Positions 53,504 through 62,373 of a DNA stretch of 64,000 nt are shown in pieces. Position 1 is the stretch's first letter; each line of letters starts with the position of its first letter. The stretch is taken from the NCBI RefSeq assembly GCF_029846175.1, contig NZ_JARWAC010000026.1:1-64000 (forward strand), in the 5' to 3' direction. The notes under the pieces are model-generated. The model had not been told where the DNA came from. It saw only the letters and a list, made by a program, of their open reading frames with translations, and searched no databases. This DNA comes from Sphaerisporangium sp. TRM90804 (GTDB lineage Bacteria > Actinomycetota > Actinomycetes > Streptosporangiales > Streptosporangiaceae). The position numbers and the translations under genes are program-made.

Positions 53504-54364
53504 CTACGCGCGCGCGGTCTGGCGCTCGGCGGCCGAGATCGCGTTGCGGAACAGCATGGCGACGGTCGTCGGGCCGACGCCGCCGACCCGGGGCGTGATG
53601 GCGCCCGCGACCTGCTCCACCGACTCGTCCACGTCGGGCAGCAGCCGCCGCCCCTCGTACCGGACCCCGCCGCCGACGACGACCGACCCTGGCCGCACGT
53701 GCTCGGGCTGGATGATGCCGGGCACGCCCGCGGCGGCGATGAGGATGTCGGCGCGCTGGGTGTAGCGCGGCCAGTCGGGCACGCCGGTGTGCACGACGGT
53801 GACGGCGGCGTTGGCGGTCGGCCGCTTCTGGCTCAGCAGCAGGGCGAGCGGGCGGCCCAGGGTGGCACCGCGCCCGAGGATGACCACCTCGCGGCCGGCC
53901 ACCGGGATGTCGTAGTACGCCAGCAGCGCCTCGATGCCCGCGGGCGTACAGGGCAGCGGCCCGGGCAGCCCGAGCGCGAGACGCCCCATGTTGAGCGGGT
54001 GCATGCCGTCGACGTCCTTGTCGGGATCCATCGCCGCGAGCGCCGCGTCGTAGTCGAGATGACCCGGAATCGGGTACTGCACGAGCAGCCCGTGCACGTT
54101 CTTGTCGGTGTTGTAGGCCGTGATCGCGCCCAGCAGGTCGTCCTGGGTGGAGTCGGCGGGCAGGTGGGTGTGCGGCGACTCGAACCCGAGCTCCGCCGCC
54201 TGCCGCTGCTTGATGCGGATGTACCCCGCGCTGGCGTCGTCGTCGCCCACCAGGATGGTCGCCAGCGACGGCACCACCCCTCGCGCACGCAACGCGGAGA
54301 CCCGCTCCGAGACGTCCTTCAGGATGCTCTCGGCCACGGGCTTACCCGGCAGCATCTGAGTCAC
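53504..54364 (-). CDS. folD: Bifunctional methylenetetrahydrofolate dehydrogenase/cyclohydrolase
   Basis: A 286-residue FolD making formyl-tetrahydrofolate for purine synthesis in two steps. The active-site pair is Y48 and K52 in GYIRIKQRQAAELG. Other markers are VHGLLVQYPIPGH (Q-x-P-x-P variant), DVDGMHPLNMGRL, the NADP loop VILGRGATLGRPLALL and the C-terminal PRVGGVGPTTVAML. Length is typical. GTG 54364 is preceded by GGAGGAGG with a 5-nt spacer. Confidence 0.95.
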   Translation of the reverse strand: MTQMLPGKPVAESILKDVSERVSALRARGVVPSLATILVGDDDASAGYIRIKQRQAAELGFESPHTHLPADSTQDDLLGAITAYNTDKNVHGLLVQYPIPGHLDYDAALAAMDPDKDVDGMHPLNMGRLALGLPGPLPCTPAGIEALLAYYDIPVAGREVVILGRGATLGRPLALLLSQKRPTANAAVTVVHTGVPDWPRYTQRADILIAAAGVPGIIQPEHVRPGSVVVGGGVRYEGRRLLPDVDESVEQVAGAITPRVGGVGPTTVAMLFRNAISAAERQTARA

Positions 54365-54633
54365 AACGGCCTCCTCCGCTCACGGCAGCCCAGGCGGTCG
54401 GCTCCCGCGACGAACTCCCCGATGGTCGATTCCACCCTCGATGCCGCCAGTCGCACGCCCACCAGTATGCCCGCCCCCACCCCCACAAGCCCCCCACTCA
54501 CCTCCCAAGCCCGCCCACCACCGACCACCGGCCCGCGACGACCGCGCCCGCTATCGTGAACCGCCATGCGGATGAACCGGGTCGCCGTCGTCCGCGAGAC
54601 GACGCCATCTGATGCCGAAGGGAGACCTGAGCC

Positions 54634-54999
54634 ATGAGCATCACGCACGACGGGGACTTCGGGGTGCCCGGGTCGCTCGGGCGGGCGTTGGGCGACGTCG
54701 GGGCGGAGCGGGTCGCGCAGGACATGCGGTGGGGGATCCGGGATCATCCCGACGGCACCGGGCCTCATGCCGGGGAGGCCGCAGAGCTGGCCAAAGGGGA
54801 GACGGCGGCGGCGTTCGCCGACGGTTCGCTGACCTGGCGCCACATCCTCATCGAGGAGGTCCTGGAGGCGTTCGCCGAGGACGACCCCGCCAGGCTGCGC
54901 GCCGAACTCGTCCAGGTGGCCGCCGTCGCGACCAAATGGATCCAGGCCCTCGACCGGCGCGGCCTCCCGGCTGAGACCGATGCGCGGCCTGCGGACTGA
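54634..54999 (+). CDS. MazG-like (all-alpha NTP pyrophosphatase-like) protein
   Basis: A 121-residue helical protein. RWGIRDHPDGTGPHAGEAAE and the segment WRHILIEEVLEAFAEDDPAR with AELVQVAAVATKWIQAL look like the short MazG-like family also found in actinophages. The metal motif E-x-x-E is present (EEVLE), but the second half reads ExxxQ rather than ExxD, so activity is uncertain. AGGGAGA lies 8 nt before the ATG. It may degrade non-canonical nucleotides or regulate nucleotide pools. Confidence 0.7.
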   Translation: MSITHDGDFGVPGSLGRALGDVGAERVAQDMRWGIRDHPDGTGPHAGEAAELAKGETAAAFADGSLTWRHILIEEVLEAFAEDDPARLRAELVQVAAVATKWIQALDRRGLPAETDARPAD

Positions 55000-55147
55000 C
55001 CGGGCCGCGCTGGTCGTGATCGCCGGCCTCGCCTTCGTCCAGAACCCGCGCCGCGCCCACCACGACCTCGGCGTCGCCGGTGATGAGTTGTCGCGCCCGC
55101 GGCCGTCATACCTACGACGGGATACGACGAGACGGAAGGGTGACGTG

Positions 55148-56146
55148 ATGAGTGCGGACACGCGGCTGGAGGAACTGGGCGTGAGCGGGCTGGGCGAGGC
55201 CGACGAGCCGGCGTTCTCGGGGCTGGCGGAGCGGCACCGGCGGGAGCTGCACGTGCACTGCTACCGGATGCTCGGGTCGTTCGAGGACGCCGAGGACACC
55301 GTGCAGGAGACGTTCCTGCGCGCCTGGCGGCGCAGGGAGACCTTCGAGGGGCGCTCGACGTTCCGGGCCTGGCTGTACCGGATCGCCACCAACGCCTGCC
55401 TGGACCTGCTCGCCAAGTGCCGCCCGGAGCCCGCGACCGACGGCGAGGTGCCGTGGCTGCAGCCCTACCCGGACCGGCTGCTCGACGAGCTGCCCGCGGG
55501 CGACGCGGACGAGCCGGAGGCCGTCGCCGTGGCGCGGGAGACGATCGAGCTGGCGTACCTGGTCGCCGTCCAGCACCTCGCGCCGCGCCCGCGGGCCGTG
55601 CTGATCCTGCGCGACGTGCTCGGCTGGCCGGCGAAGGACGTCGCGGAGCTGCTGGGGGACTCCGTCAACTCCGTGAACAGCGCGCTGCAGCGGGCCCGCG
55701 CCGGCATGCGGGAGCACCTGCCCGCCGAGCGACAGGACTGGACCGGCGGCGAGGAGGACGCCGGGACGCGCGAGCTGGTGCGCCGCTACACCGACGCCAG
55801 CGTGGCCACGGACGTCGACCGGCTCGCCGCCCTGCTGCGGGAGGACGTCCGCTGCTCGATGCCGCCCACGCCGGGCCTGCAGATCGGCCGCGACACGGTG
55901 GTGAACGACTGGGTCGAGAGCGGCTTCGAGGGCATGCAGCATCTGCGCGCCGTCCTCACCTCCGTGAACCGGCAGCCCGCCGTCGCCTTCTACCAGTGGC
56001 GCAAGCCGGAGGGCGCGTACCTGCCGCTGACGATCGACGTCCTGCGAGTCGCCGGCGGAGCGATCACCGAGATCATCACGTTCCACGACGACCGGTTCCC
56101 GAGGCTCGGGTTGCCCGAGCGCCTGCCGGCGGACGGCACCGAGTAG
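55148..56146 (+). CDS. ECF sigma factor with C-terminal SnoaL-like domain (SigG/ECF56-like)
   Basis: A 332-residue sigma factor. Region 2 (HCYRMLGSFEDAEDTVQETFLRAWRR) and region 4 (LPPRPRAV-like APRPRAVLILRDVLGWPAKD, then LLGDSVNSVNSALQRAR) are clear. After a linker, residues about 210-325 form a SnoaL-like cone (VRRYTDASVATDVDRLAALL, VNDWVESGFEGMQHLRAVLT). Such fused domains sense signals in place of an anti-sigma factor, and none is encoded next to it. GGAAGGG lies 7 nt before ATG 55148. Confidence 0.9.
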   Translation: MSADTRLEELGVSGLGEADEPAFSGLAERHRRELHVHCYRMLGSFEDAEDTVQETFLRAWRRRETFEGRSTFRAWLYRIATNACLDLLAKCRPEPATDGEVPWLQPYPDRLLDELPAGDADEPEAVAVARETIELAYLVAVQHLAPRPRAVLILRDVLGWPAKDVAELLGDSVNSVNSALQRARAGMREHLPAERQDWTGGEEDAGTRELVRRYTDASVATDVDRLAALLREDVRCSMPPTPGLQIGRDTVVNDWVESGFEGMQHLRAVLTSVNRQPAVAFYQWRKPEGAYLPLTIDVLRVAGGAITEIITFHDDRFPRLGLPERLPADGTE

Positions 56147-56164
56147 TCCCGGTGTGGACGCCCG

Positions 56165-56193
56165 CGCCGCGCGCTGGCACGCGTGTCGCGGCG
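56165..56193. terminator. Short hairpin between convergent sigma factor and acyl-CoA dehydrogenase
   Basis: Arms CGCCGCG and CGCGGCG (7 bp) around a 15-nt loop. It lies between stop codons at 56146 and 56254. Modest, but placed as expected for a bidirectional terminator. Confidence 0.45.
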
Positions 56194-56253
56194 GCCTGTG
56201 CAGCGGCTGACGGTACAAGGAGGCCGGCGGACGATGCGGTTCGGCGGGGCCGG

Positions 56254-57480
56254 TCAGCGGACGGGGAGGCCGGTGACGGCTCGGCCGATTATGAGTCTCT
56301 GTATCTCGCTGGTGCCTTCGAAGATGGTGTAGATCTTGGCGTCGCGGTGGAAGCGTTCCACGGGGTGGTCGCGGGTGTAGCCGGCGCCGCCGAGGATCTG
56401 CATGGCCTGTTCGGTGACCCAGACGGCGGTCTCGCCGGCCACCAGCTTGCACATGGAGCCTTCGGCCTGGGTGAAGGGGCGGGTGTTGCGGGCCATCCAG
56501 GCCGCACGCCAGGTCAGGAGGCGGGCCATGTCGACCCTGGTGGCCATGTCGGCCAGCAGGAACGCCACGGCCTGGTTCTCGCCGATCTTGCGGGAGAACT
56601 GCTCGCGTTCGCGGGCGTAGTCGCGGGCGTACTCGTAGGCCGCGCGGGCGATGCCCACCGCCATGGCCGCGACGACGGGGCGGGTGGTCTCGAAGGTGCG
56701 CATGGCGCCCTGCTCGCCGCTGCGGCCGCCCTCGCGGACGCGGGCCAGGCGGGCGTCCAGCTTCTCCTTGCCGCCGAGCAGGCAGCGGCCCGGGACGCGG
56801 ACGTCGTCCAGGACGACCTCGGCGGTGTGGGAGGCGCGGATGCCGTGCTTCTTGAACTTCTGGCCCTGGGAGAGGCCGCGGGTGCCGGGCGGGATCACGA
56901 ACGACGCCTGGCCGCGGCTGCGCAGCTCGGGGTCGACCGTGGCGACGACGATGTGCACGTGGGCGATGCCGCCGTTGGTGGCCCAGGTCTTGACGCCGTT
57001 GAGCACCCATTCGTCGGTCGCCGCGTCGTAGACCGCGCGGGTGCGGATGGCGCCGACGTCGGAGCCGGCGTCGGGTTCGGAGGCGCAGAACGCGCCGAGC
57101 CTGGGGGCGTCGGCGGTGCCGAACATCTCGGGCAGCCACTCGCCCATCTGCTCGGGCGTGCCGCTCGACGACAGGGCCGCCGCCGCCAGGCCGGTGCCGG
57201 CGATGGACAGGCCGATGCCGGCGTCGCCCCAGAACAGCTCCTCGAAGGCCACCGGGATGCCGAGGCCGCTCTCCTCGAACCACTGCTGGGCGAAGAAGTC
57301 GAGGGAGTACAGGCCGATCTTGGCGGCTTCCTGGATCACCGGCCAGGGGGTCTCCTCGCGCTCGTCCCACTCGGCGCCGGCGGGGCGCACGACGGTGGCG
57401 GCGAACTCGCGCACCCAGTCGCGGACCTCGCGCAGCTCCCCGCCGATCTCCGGGCAGAAGGCGAAAGCGCTGTCGGCCAT
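56254..57480 (-). CDS. Acyl-CoA dehydrogenase
   Basis: A 408-residue FAD-dependent acyl-CoA dehydrogenase of the beta-oxidation type. Markers are [17 protein letters not shown], the FAD-site stretch [32 protein letters not shown] and catalytic-base E388 in [16 protein letters not shown] 15-residue insertion (about 245-260, [14 protein letters not shown]) is slightly unusual. Chain-length preference is not clear. GAGGAG lies 9 nt before ATG 57480. The promoter contains GTTACC-AAC-GGTAAC, a TetR-type dyad, suggesting derepression by acyl-CoA or a related ligand. Confidence 0.92.
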   Translation of the reverse strand: MADSAFAFCPEIGGELREVRDWVREFAATVVRPAGAEWDEREETPWPVIQEAAKIGLYSLDFFAQQWFEESGLGIPVAFEELFWGDAGIGLSIAGTGLAAAALSSSGTPEQMGEWLPEMFGTADAPRLGAFCASEPDAGSDVGAIRTRAVYDAATDEWVLNGVKTWATNGGIAHVHIVVATVDPELRSRGQASFVIPPGTRGLSQGQKFKKHGIRASHTAEVVLDDVRVPGRCLLGGKEKLDARLARVREGGRSGEQGAMRTFETTRPVVAAMAVGIARAAYEYARDYAREREQFSRKIGENQAVAFLLADMATRVDMARLLTWRAAWMARNTRPFTQAEGSMCKLVAGETAVWVTEQAMQILGGAGYTRDHPVERFHRDAKIYTIFEGTSEIQRLIIGRAVTGLPVR

Positions 57481-57558
57481 TCTCGATAACTCCTCAGGGC
57501 GGTCAGGAGCCGATGGGACGGACCGGCTGCCGATGGGGCGCGTCGCCGCGCCCTCGAC

Positions 57559-57573
57559 GTTACCAACGGTAAC
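57559..57573. promoter_or_regulatory. TetR-type operator GTTACC-AAC-GGTAAC
   Basis: Perfect 6-bp arms around AAC, 79 bp upstream of the acyl-CoA dehydrogenase start. The form is typical of TetR-family repressors of fatty-acid genes. No TetR gene is nearby. Confidence 0.55.
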
Positions 57574-57723
57574 ACCGTCCGCGTGATCCTTCCGCAGGTG
57601 GCGGGCGGGCCGCGACAGCGGTGAGGAAGGTTAACCGGAAGGAAACACCGCAGGCGCGGGCCGGACGTGCGGGCGCCCCCGCCGTCCTTCCGGCCGGCGG
57701 GGGCGCCCCTGGGCTGTGCGGCG

Positions 57724-59142
57724 TCAGTCGTCGTCGCTGCCCCAGAACCAGCCGCCGTGGCCGCGCTCACGGTAGGAGGTCTGGGTCTGCGTGTTCAGAC
57801 GGTCGGAGCGGACCTTCTTGGCCGGGTCCGTACGCCGATCGTTGATCTTGATGACGTCGAAGCCCTTGTTGAAGTCGCTCGCGTAGATGTAGCCGTTGTA
57901 GTAGTACGCGGACCAGAACCCGCCGCCGCCCTCGGAGGCCGGGCCGCGCTCGAAGTACCCGATCTCCTTCGGGTGCCTGGAGTCGGTGAAGTCCCAGATC
58001 GAGGCGCCGCCCTGGTACCAGGCCTGCACCATGATGTCCTTGCCCTTGACCGGGATCAGCGAGCCGTTGTGCGCGACGCAGTTCTCGGAGTCGGCCTGGT
58101 AACGGGGGATCTTGAAGTAGCTCTTGAAGACGAGCTGACCGCGGGTGATGTCGTAGATGGCGTCCGCGCCGTGGGTGGGGCCGACGGCCTCGTTGCAGGT
58201 CGCGGCGCCGCCGCCGCCCAGCTCGTCGGTGAAGACCACCTTGGTGCCGGAGTTGTTGAACGTCGCCGAGTGCCAGAACGCGAAGTTGGGGTCGGTGACG
58301 CGGGCCGTCACCCTCGGCGCCTCCGGGTTGCGGATGTCGAACAGCACGCCGTCGCCCATGCAGGCGCCCGCGGCGATGCCCTTCTCCGCGTACACGGTGA
58401 TGTCGTGGCAACCGCTGGTGGGAACCAGCAGACCGGGCTGGGTCTCGTTGCCGCCGTCGGGGAACACGACGGGGGTGGCCACGACCGCGGCGGCGGTCGG
58501 GTCGTGCAGCGGCACCTTGACGATCGAGATCTTGTCATGGGGCGGCTGGCAGTCGGGGAAGGTCGGCTGCGGCGAGTACGAGGAGACGTACAGGTAGACG
58601 TTTCCGCGCTTCTTGTCCGGCAGCAGCGTGTGGGTGTGCGAACCGCACGCCGTCTCGACCGACTTGATGTACTTCGGGTTGGCCTTGTCGCTGACGTCGA
58701 AGATCCGGATGCCCTCCCAGGACGTCTTCTCCGAGGCAGGCTGCGCGACGCTGCTGCAGGAGTCGTTGTTGCGGGAGGAGTCCACGGAGGCGAACACCAG
58801 GTCGCCGTAGACGGAGATGTCCATCTGCGAGCCCGGGCAGACGACCGAGCTCACGACGGAGGTCTTCTTCGGGTTCTTGATGTCGTAGATGGAGAAGCCG
58901 CCGTAGTTGCCCACGTAGGCGTAGTCACCCTGGAACGCGATGTCGGTGTTGATGGTGGCCGCGATGGCGGCCGGCTTGGGGACGTTCGTCACGTGCTCGA
59001 CGTTCGGGCTCATGACGATCTGGTCGGTGCCCGGGATGTCCGCTGCCTGAGCGGGCGTCGCCGACAGCATCAACGCCGTCACCGACCCCACCAGGATGAG
59101 GAACCGGCTCGCCTGGCCGCCTCTGCGGGGGATGGACAACAC
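57724..59142 (-). CDS. Secreted LVIVD-repeat beta-propeller protein
   Basis: A 472-residue exported protein. The signal peptide (SRFLILVGSVTALMLSATPAQA) leads to repeated LVIVD-like blades such as FQGDYAYVGNYGGFSIYDIK, VYGDLVFASVDSSRN, EGIRIFDVSDKANPKYI and SIWDFTDSRHPKEIGYFERG. These repeats form surface propellers of unknown function in actinomycetes. The C-terminus is Gly/Trp-rich (HGGWFWGSDDD). Five or more cysteines suggest disulfides. The GTG start has GGAGGG 7 nt upstream. It diverges from a DUF305 lipoprotein, which is often a neighbour of this protein; the pair may act on the same surface process. Confidence 0.87.
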   Translation of the reverse strand: MLSIPRRGGQASRFLILVGSVTALMLSATPAQAADIPGTDQIVMSPNVEHVTNVPKPAAIAATINTDIAFQGDYAYVGNYGGFSIYDIKNPKKTSVVSSVVCPGSQMDISVYGDLVFASVDSSRNNDSCSSVAQPASEKTSWEGIRIFDVSDKANPKYIKSVETACGSHTHTLLPDKKRGNVYLYVSSYSPQPTFPDCQPPHDKISIVKVPLHDPTAAAVVATPVVFPDGGNETQPGLLVPTSGCHDITVYAEKGIAAGACMGDGVLFDIRNPEAPRVTARVTDPNFAFWHSATFNNSGTKVVFTDELGGGGAATCNEAVGPTHGADAIYDITRGQLVFKSYFKIPRYQADSENCVAHNGSLIPVKGKDIMVQAWYQGGASIWDFTDSRHPKEIGYFERGPASEGGGGFWSAYYYNGYIYASDFNKGFDVIKINDRRTDPAKKVRSDRLNTQTQTSYRERGHGGWFWGSDDD

Positions 59143-59323
59143 TCAGGAACCCTCCTTGGTGCTTACTGCCATAGGAGAACACAGTCGGGCAGATTTTCTC
59201 CCAGACCAGAACTGTTAGCTATAGGTCACAATGTCAGCAAAACGTTCCGACATGCCGTCTTTACTCGTACGTCAACGACGAGCTAGGGTGCACGCGCCCA
59301 GTGGACATCCCCTAGGAGGTCGG
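59143..59323. other. Divergent promoter region of the LVIVD and DUF305 genes
   Basis: 181 bp without a gene. The centre (59160-59230) is AT-rich. TAGGGT (59284-59289) about 35 bp before the DUF305 start may be its -10 box. Confidence 0.4.
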
Positions 59324-59959
59324 GTGCGCGCCGCGCTCCACGTCGTCATCGCCACGGCCGCCCTCGCCGCGCTGGCGGCCTGCTCGGGGTCGCCGGCGAC
59401 CCCGTCGGCCCAGTCCACGGCCCCGGTCATCGCCCCGGGAAGGCCCGGCGAGACGGCCAGGACCCTCGGCCCGGACGAGGCCGTCACCGCCGTTCCGAGC
59501 CTGTCCGCGAACGCCGCCGACATCCGGTTCATGCAGGACATGGTCGTGCACCACCGCCAGGCGCTGGACATGAGCACGGCGGCGCCCGCACGCGCCGCCT
59601 CCGACCAGGTGAAACGGCTGGCCGCGCGGATCTCCGCCACCCAGGGGCCCGAGATCAACGCGATGATCCGGTGGCTGCGGCAGGAGGGCCAGCGCGTCCC
59701 CGACCATCACGCCGACCATCACGACATGCCCGGCATGGCGACGCCCGAGCAGCTCACGGAGCTGAGGGCGGCGACCGGCGCGGAGTTCGACCGGCTCTAC
59801 CTGAAGCTCATGACCGCACACCACATGGGGGCGCTCACCATGGCCGCCGAGGAGATGGAGAAGGGCACCCACGCCATCGCGCAGGAGCTGGCGCAGGACA
59901 TCTCGGTCACCCAGGCGGCGGAGATCAACCGCATGCGCCGCATCGACGTCACCGGCTGA
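59324..59959 (+). CDS. DUF305 lipoprotein (four-helix, His-rich)
   Basis: A 211-residue lipoprotein. The lipobox LAAC follows HVVIATAALAALAAC. The DUF305 core carries paired motifs ADIRFMQDMVVHHRQALDMS and KLMTAHHMGALTMAAEEMEK, with a His-rich spacer (DHHADHHDMPGM). The histidine/methionine pattern suggests metal (copper) binding at the cell surface. GTG 59324 has AGGAGG 4 nt upstream. It is divergent from the LVIVD protein. Confidence 0.9.
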   Translation: MRAALHVVIATAALAALAACSGSPATPSAQSTAPVIAPGRPGETARTLGPDEAVTAVPSLSANAADIRFMQDMVVHHRQALDMSTAAPARAASDQVKRLAARISATQGPEINAMIRWLRQEGQRVPDHHADHHDMPGMATPEQLTELRAATGAEFDRLYLKLMTAHHMGALTMAAEEMEKGTHAIAQELAQDISVTQAAEINRMRRIDVTG

Positions 59960-60081
59960 CCACACTGCGTCACCACGTCCGATTATCGGACCTGCCGAAT
60001 TCGATCACCTGATGCCGGCTTTACACGCCGTCTGATCGCCCCCGGGACGGGGAACGCGCGGGCGGTCGTTACAGTGATCTC

Positions 60082-61134
60082 GTGGACCTCGCGGCGTTGC
60101 CCCACCCCATCGTGCAGGCGCCCCTGGCGGGCGGGCCGTCCACGCCCGCGCTCGCCGCGGCGGTCTCGGCCGCCGGCGGGCTCGGGTTCCTGGCCGCCGG
60201 CTACCGCTCCCCCGACGACGTGCGGGCCGACATCGCCGCGGTGCGGGCGCTGACGGCGGCGCCGTTCGGGGTCAACCTCTTCGTCCCCTCGCCGGAACAG
60301 GCCGACCCGGCCGCCGTGGACGCCTACGCCGCCCGGCTGGCGGGCGAGGCGGAGCGGCTGGGCGTGCGGCTCGGCGTCCCGGCGGACGACGACGACGCCT
60401 GGCGGGCCAAGCTCGCCGTCGTCGCCGAGGAGCGTGTGCCGGTGGTGTCGTTCACCTTCGGGCTGCCCTCGGCCGCGACGATCGCGCGGGCACGCGCGGC
60501 CGGGGCCTACGTCCTGGTGACGGTCACCACCCCCGAGGAGGCGTCCGCCGCTCACGAGGCCGGAGCCGACGCGCTGGTGGCTCAGGGCATCGAGGCCGGC
60601 GGGCACCGGGGCGGCTTCACCGACGACGCGGGAGACTTCGGGCTGCTGGCGCTCGTGCGGCTGGTGCTGCGCCGCACGCCGCTGCCCGTGGTAGCCGCCG
60701 GCGGGATCTCCGACGGCGCCGGCGTGGCCGCGGTGCTCGCGGCCGGGGCGGTGGCCGCGCAGGTCGGCACCGCGTTCCTTCGCACCCCCGAGGCCGGCAC
60801 GAACGCCCCGCACCGGGCGGCGCTGGCCGCCGGCGACCGGACGGCGGTGACGCGGGCCTTCACCGGCCGGCGGGCGCGCGGGCTGGTCAACCGCTTCCTG
60901 GAGGAGCACACCGCCGAGGCGCCGGCGGCCTACCCGCAGGTCCACCAGCTGACGGCCCCGCTGCGGGCGGCGGCCCGCCGGGCGGGCGACGCCGGCTCGA
61001 TCAACCTGTGGGCCGGGCAGGCGTACCCGCTGGCTGACGAGACGCCCGCCGGAGAGCTGGTCGCGCGGCTCGGCGCGGACGCGCGCCAGGCTCTCGCCGA
61101 GACCGCCCGCCGGCTGTCCGGCGGTCACCGGTAG
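60082..61134 (+). CDS. Nitronate monooxygenase (FMN-dependent, NMO class)
   Basis: A 350-residue TIM-barrel flavoprotein. Motifs: PIVQAPLAGGPSTPALAAAV, GADALVAQGIEAGGHRGGF with the catalytic His, the flavin-phosphate segment PVVAAGGISDGAGVAAVLAA, and AAQVGTAFLRTPEAG. It oxidises toxic nitronates such as propionate-3-nitronate; related 2-enoyl reductases are possible. TACAGT ends 6 nt before the GTG, so a leaderless transcript is likely. Its end overlaps the convergent permease by 10 bp. Confidence 0.9.
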   Translation: MDLAALPHPIVQAPLAGGPSTPALAAAVSAAGGLGFLAAGYRSPDDVRADIAAVRALTAAPFGVNLFVPSPEQADPAAVDAYAARLAGEAERLGVRLGVPADDDDAWRAKLAVVAEERVPVVSFTFGLPSAATIARARAAGAYVLVTVTTPEEASAAHEAGADALVAQGIEAGGHRGGFTDDAGDFGLLALVRLVLRRTPLPVVAAGGISDGAGVAAVLAAGAVAAQVGTAFLRTPEAGTNAPHRAALAAGDRTAVTRAFTGRRARGLVNRFLEEHTAEAPAAYPQVHQLTAPLRAAARRAGDAGSINLWAGQAYPLADETPAGELVARLGADARQALAETARRLSGGHR

Positions 61135-61880
61135 GCGTCGAGTCCCAGCTTCACCGCGACCGCGATGCCGCAGAGCGCCGCCACGACCCGCAGGGTCTGT
61201 CCGGGCATGCGGCGGACGATGCCGGGGCCGAGCCAGCCGCCGGCGAGGAAGCCGGTCGCGAGTGGGACGACCACGGCCCACTGCACCGGCCCGAACACCG
61301 CGAAGCCGGCCGCGGCGACCAGGTTGGCCAGCGCGGTGAGCACGTTCTTGAAGGCGTTCAACCGGGCCGGCGGCTCGCCGATTGCCGAGGAGAGCAGAGC
61401 GAACATCATGAGGCCGCCCGCGGCGCCGAAGTAGCCGACGTAGACGGCGACCGCGGCCACCCCGGCGCGCAGCGCCCGGTCGCCCGCGCTCCTCGGCTGC
61501 GCCGGGACCTCGCCGGGCGCGCGTGGGCGCCGGAACAGAGCCAACGAGGCGAGCCCGATGAGCCACGGCACCGCCAGCTCGAAGACCCGCGACGGCGTCA
61601 GCAGCAGCAGCGCCGCCCCGGCGGCCCCGCCCAGCACGCTGCCCCCGGCCAGGCGCAGCACCTGGACGCCGTGGCCGGACAGCTCCGGGCGCGAGCCGGC
61701 GGCCGCGCCGAGGCCGGAGAACACCAGCGAGACGGTGTTGGTCACGTTCGCGGCGAGCGGCGGCAGCCCGAACGCGAGCAGGGCCGGATAGGAGACGACC
61801 GAGGCCAGGCTGACGACCGAGCTGACGACGCCCGCCACGAGCCCGACCCCGATCAGCCCGAGCACCTCGACGACGGTCAC
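61125..61880 (-). CDS. TauE/SafE-family permease (sulfite exporter/TSUP)
   Basis: A 251-residue integral membrane protein with about eight hydrophobic segments. Typical phrases are VSYPALLAFGLPPLAANVTN, VGYFGAAGGLMMFALLSSAI and FLAGGWLGPGIVRRMPGQTL. Members move sulfite, sulfoacetate or other anions. GTG 61880 begins the first helix but has no ribosome binding site. It lies downstream of the CBM48-like gene with 79 bp between. Confidence 0.85.
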   Translation of the reverse strand: MTVVEVLGLIGVGLVAGVVSSVVSLASVVSYPALLAFGLPPLAANVTNTVSLVFSGLGAAAGSRPELSGHGVQVLRLAGGSVLGGAAGAALLLLTPSRVFELAVPWLIGLASLALFRRPRAPGEVPAQPRSAGDRALRAGVAAVAVYVGYFGAAGGLMMFALLSSAIGEPPARLNAFKNVLTALANLVAAAGFAVFGPVQWAVVVPLATGFLAGGWLGPGIVRRMPGQTLRVVAALCGIAVAVKLGLDAYR

Positions 61881-61959
61881 GGCGTCGGCGCGGCCGCGCG
61901 GGCGGACGCCGTGCGCGCCGGGGAGGGCCCGGTGCCGGAGATCGCCGGGTTTCCGGACG

Positions 61960-62235
61960 TCAAAGGTGCAGCAGGCTGCCGTGGTGGTCGATGTGGTCGG
62001 CGGTGTCGTCGTCGAACCACATGCCGCCGGTCGCAAGGTAGCGGAACCGGTGGACGCCCTGGGGCAGGATGACGGACACGGTGCGGGTGCCGTTGCGGCG
62101 GCGGCGCAGCTCGTGGCGGCCGGGGTTCCAGCCGTTGAAGTCGCCGACGACGCTCACGACGCCGTAGGGGTGGTCCAGCGGCAGGGCGAAGGTGACGCGG
62201 GTCTTCCTGCCGAACAGGGTGTTGCGCTTGAGCAT
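61960..62235 (-). CDS. Isoamylase early-set (CBM48/AMPK-glycogen-binding-like) protein
   Basis: A 91-residue single-domain protein. The core VTFALPLDHPYGVVSVVGDFNGWNPG and the strands TRTVSVILPQGVHRFRYLAT match the glycogen-binding early-set domain normally fused to glycogen branching enzymes or AMPK beta, but no enzyme is attached. It may bind glycogen or trehalose polymers or serve a partner. GGGAG lies about 9 nt before ATG 62235. Confidence 0.85.
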   Translation of the reverse strand: MLKRNTLFGRKTRVTFALPLDHPYGVVSVVGDFNGWNPGRHELRRRRNGTRTVSVILPQGVHRFRYLATGGMWFDDDTADHIDHHGSLLHL

Positions 62236-62373
62236 CGAGAGTTCTCCCGGGGGAAGGGTGGCGGTCCAAGCCTTCCGCAGATCCACCCCTTCCGGGCATA
62301 TGGACACGCCCGGCGTTACATACTTTTCATCAGCGTTAACCGGCCTGTAGGTATATGCCGCACTGCCGGGGGC

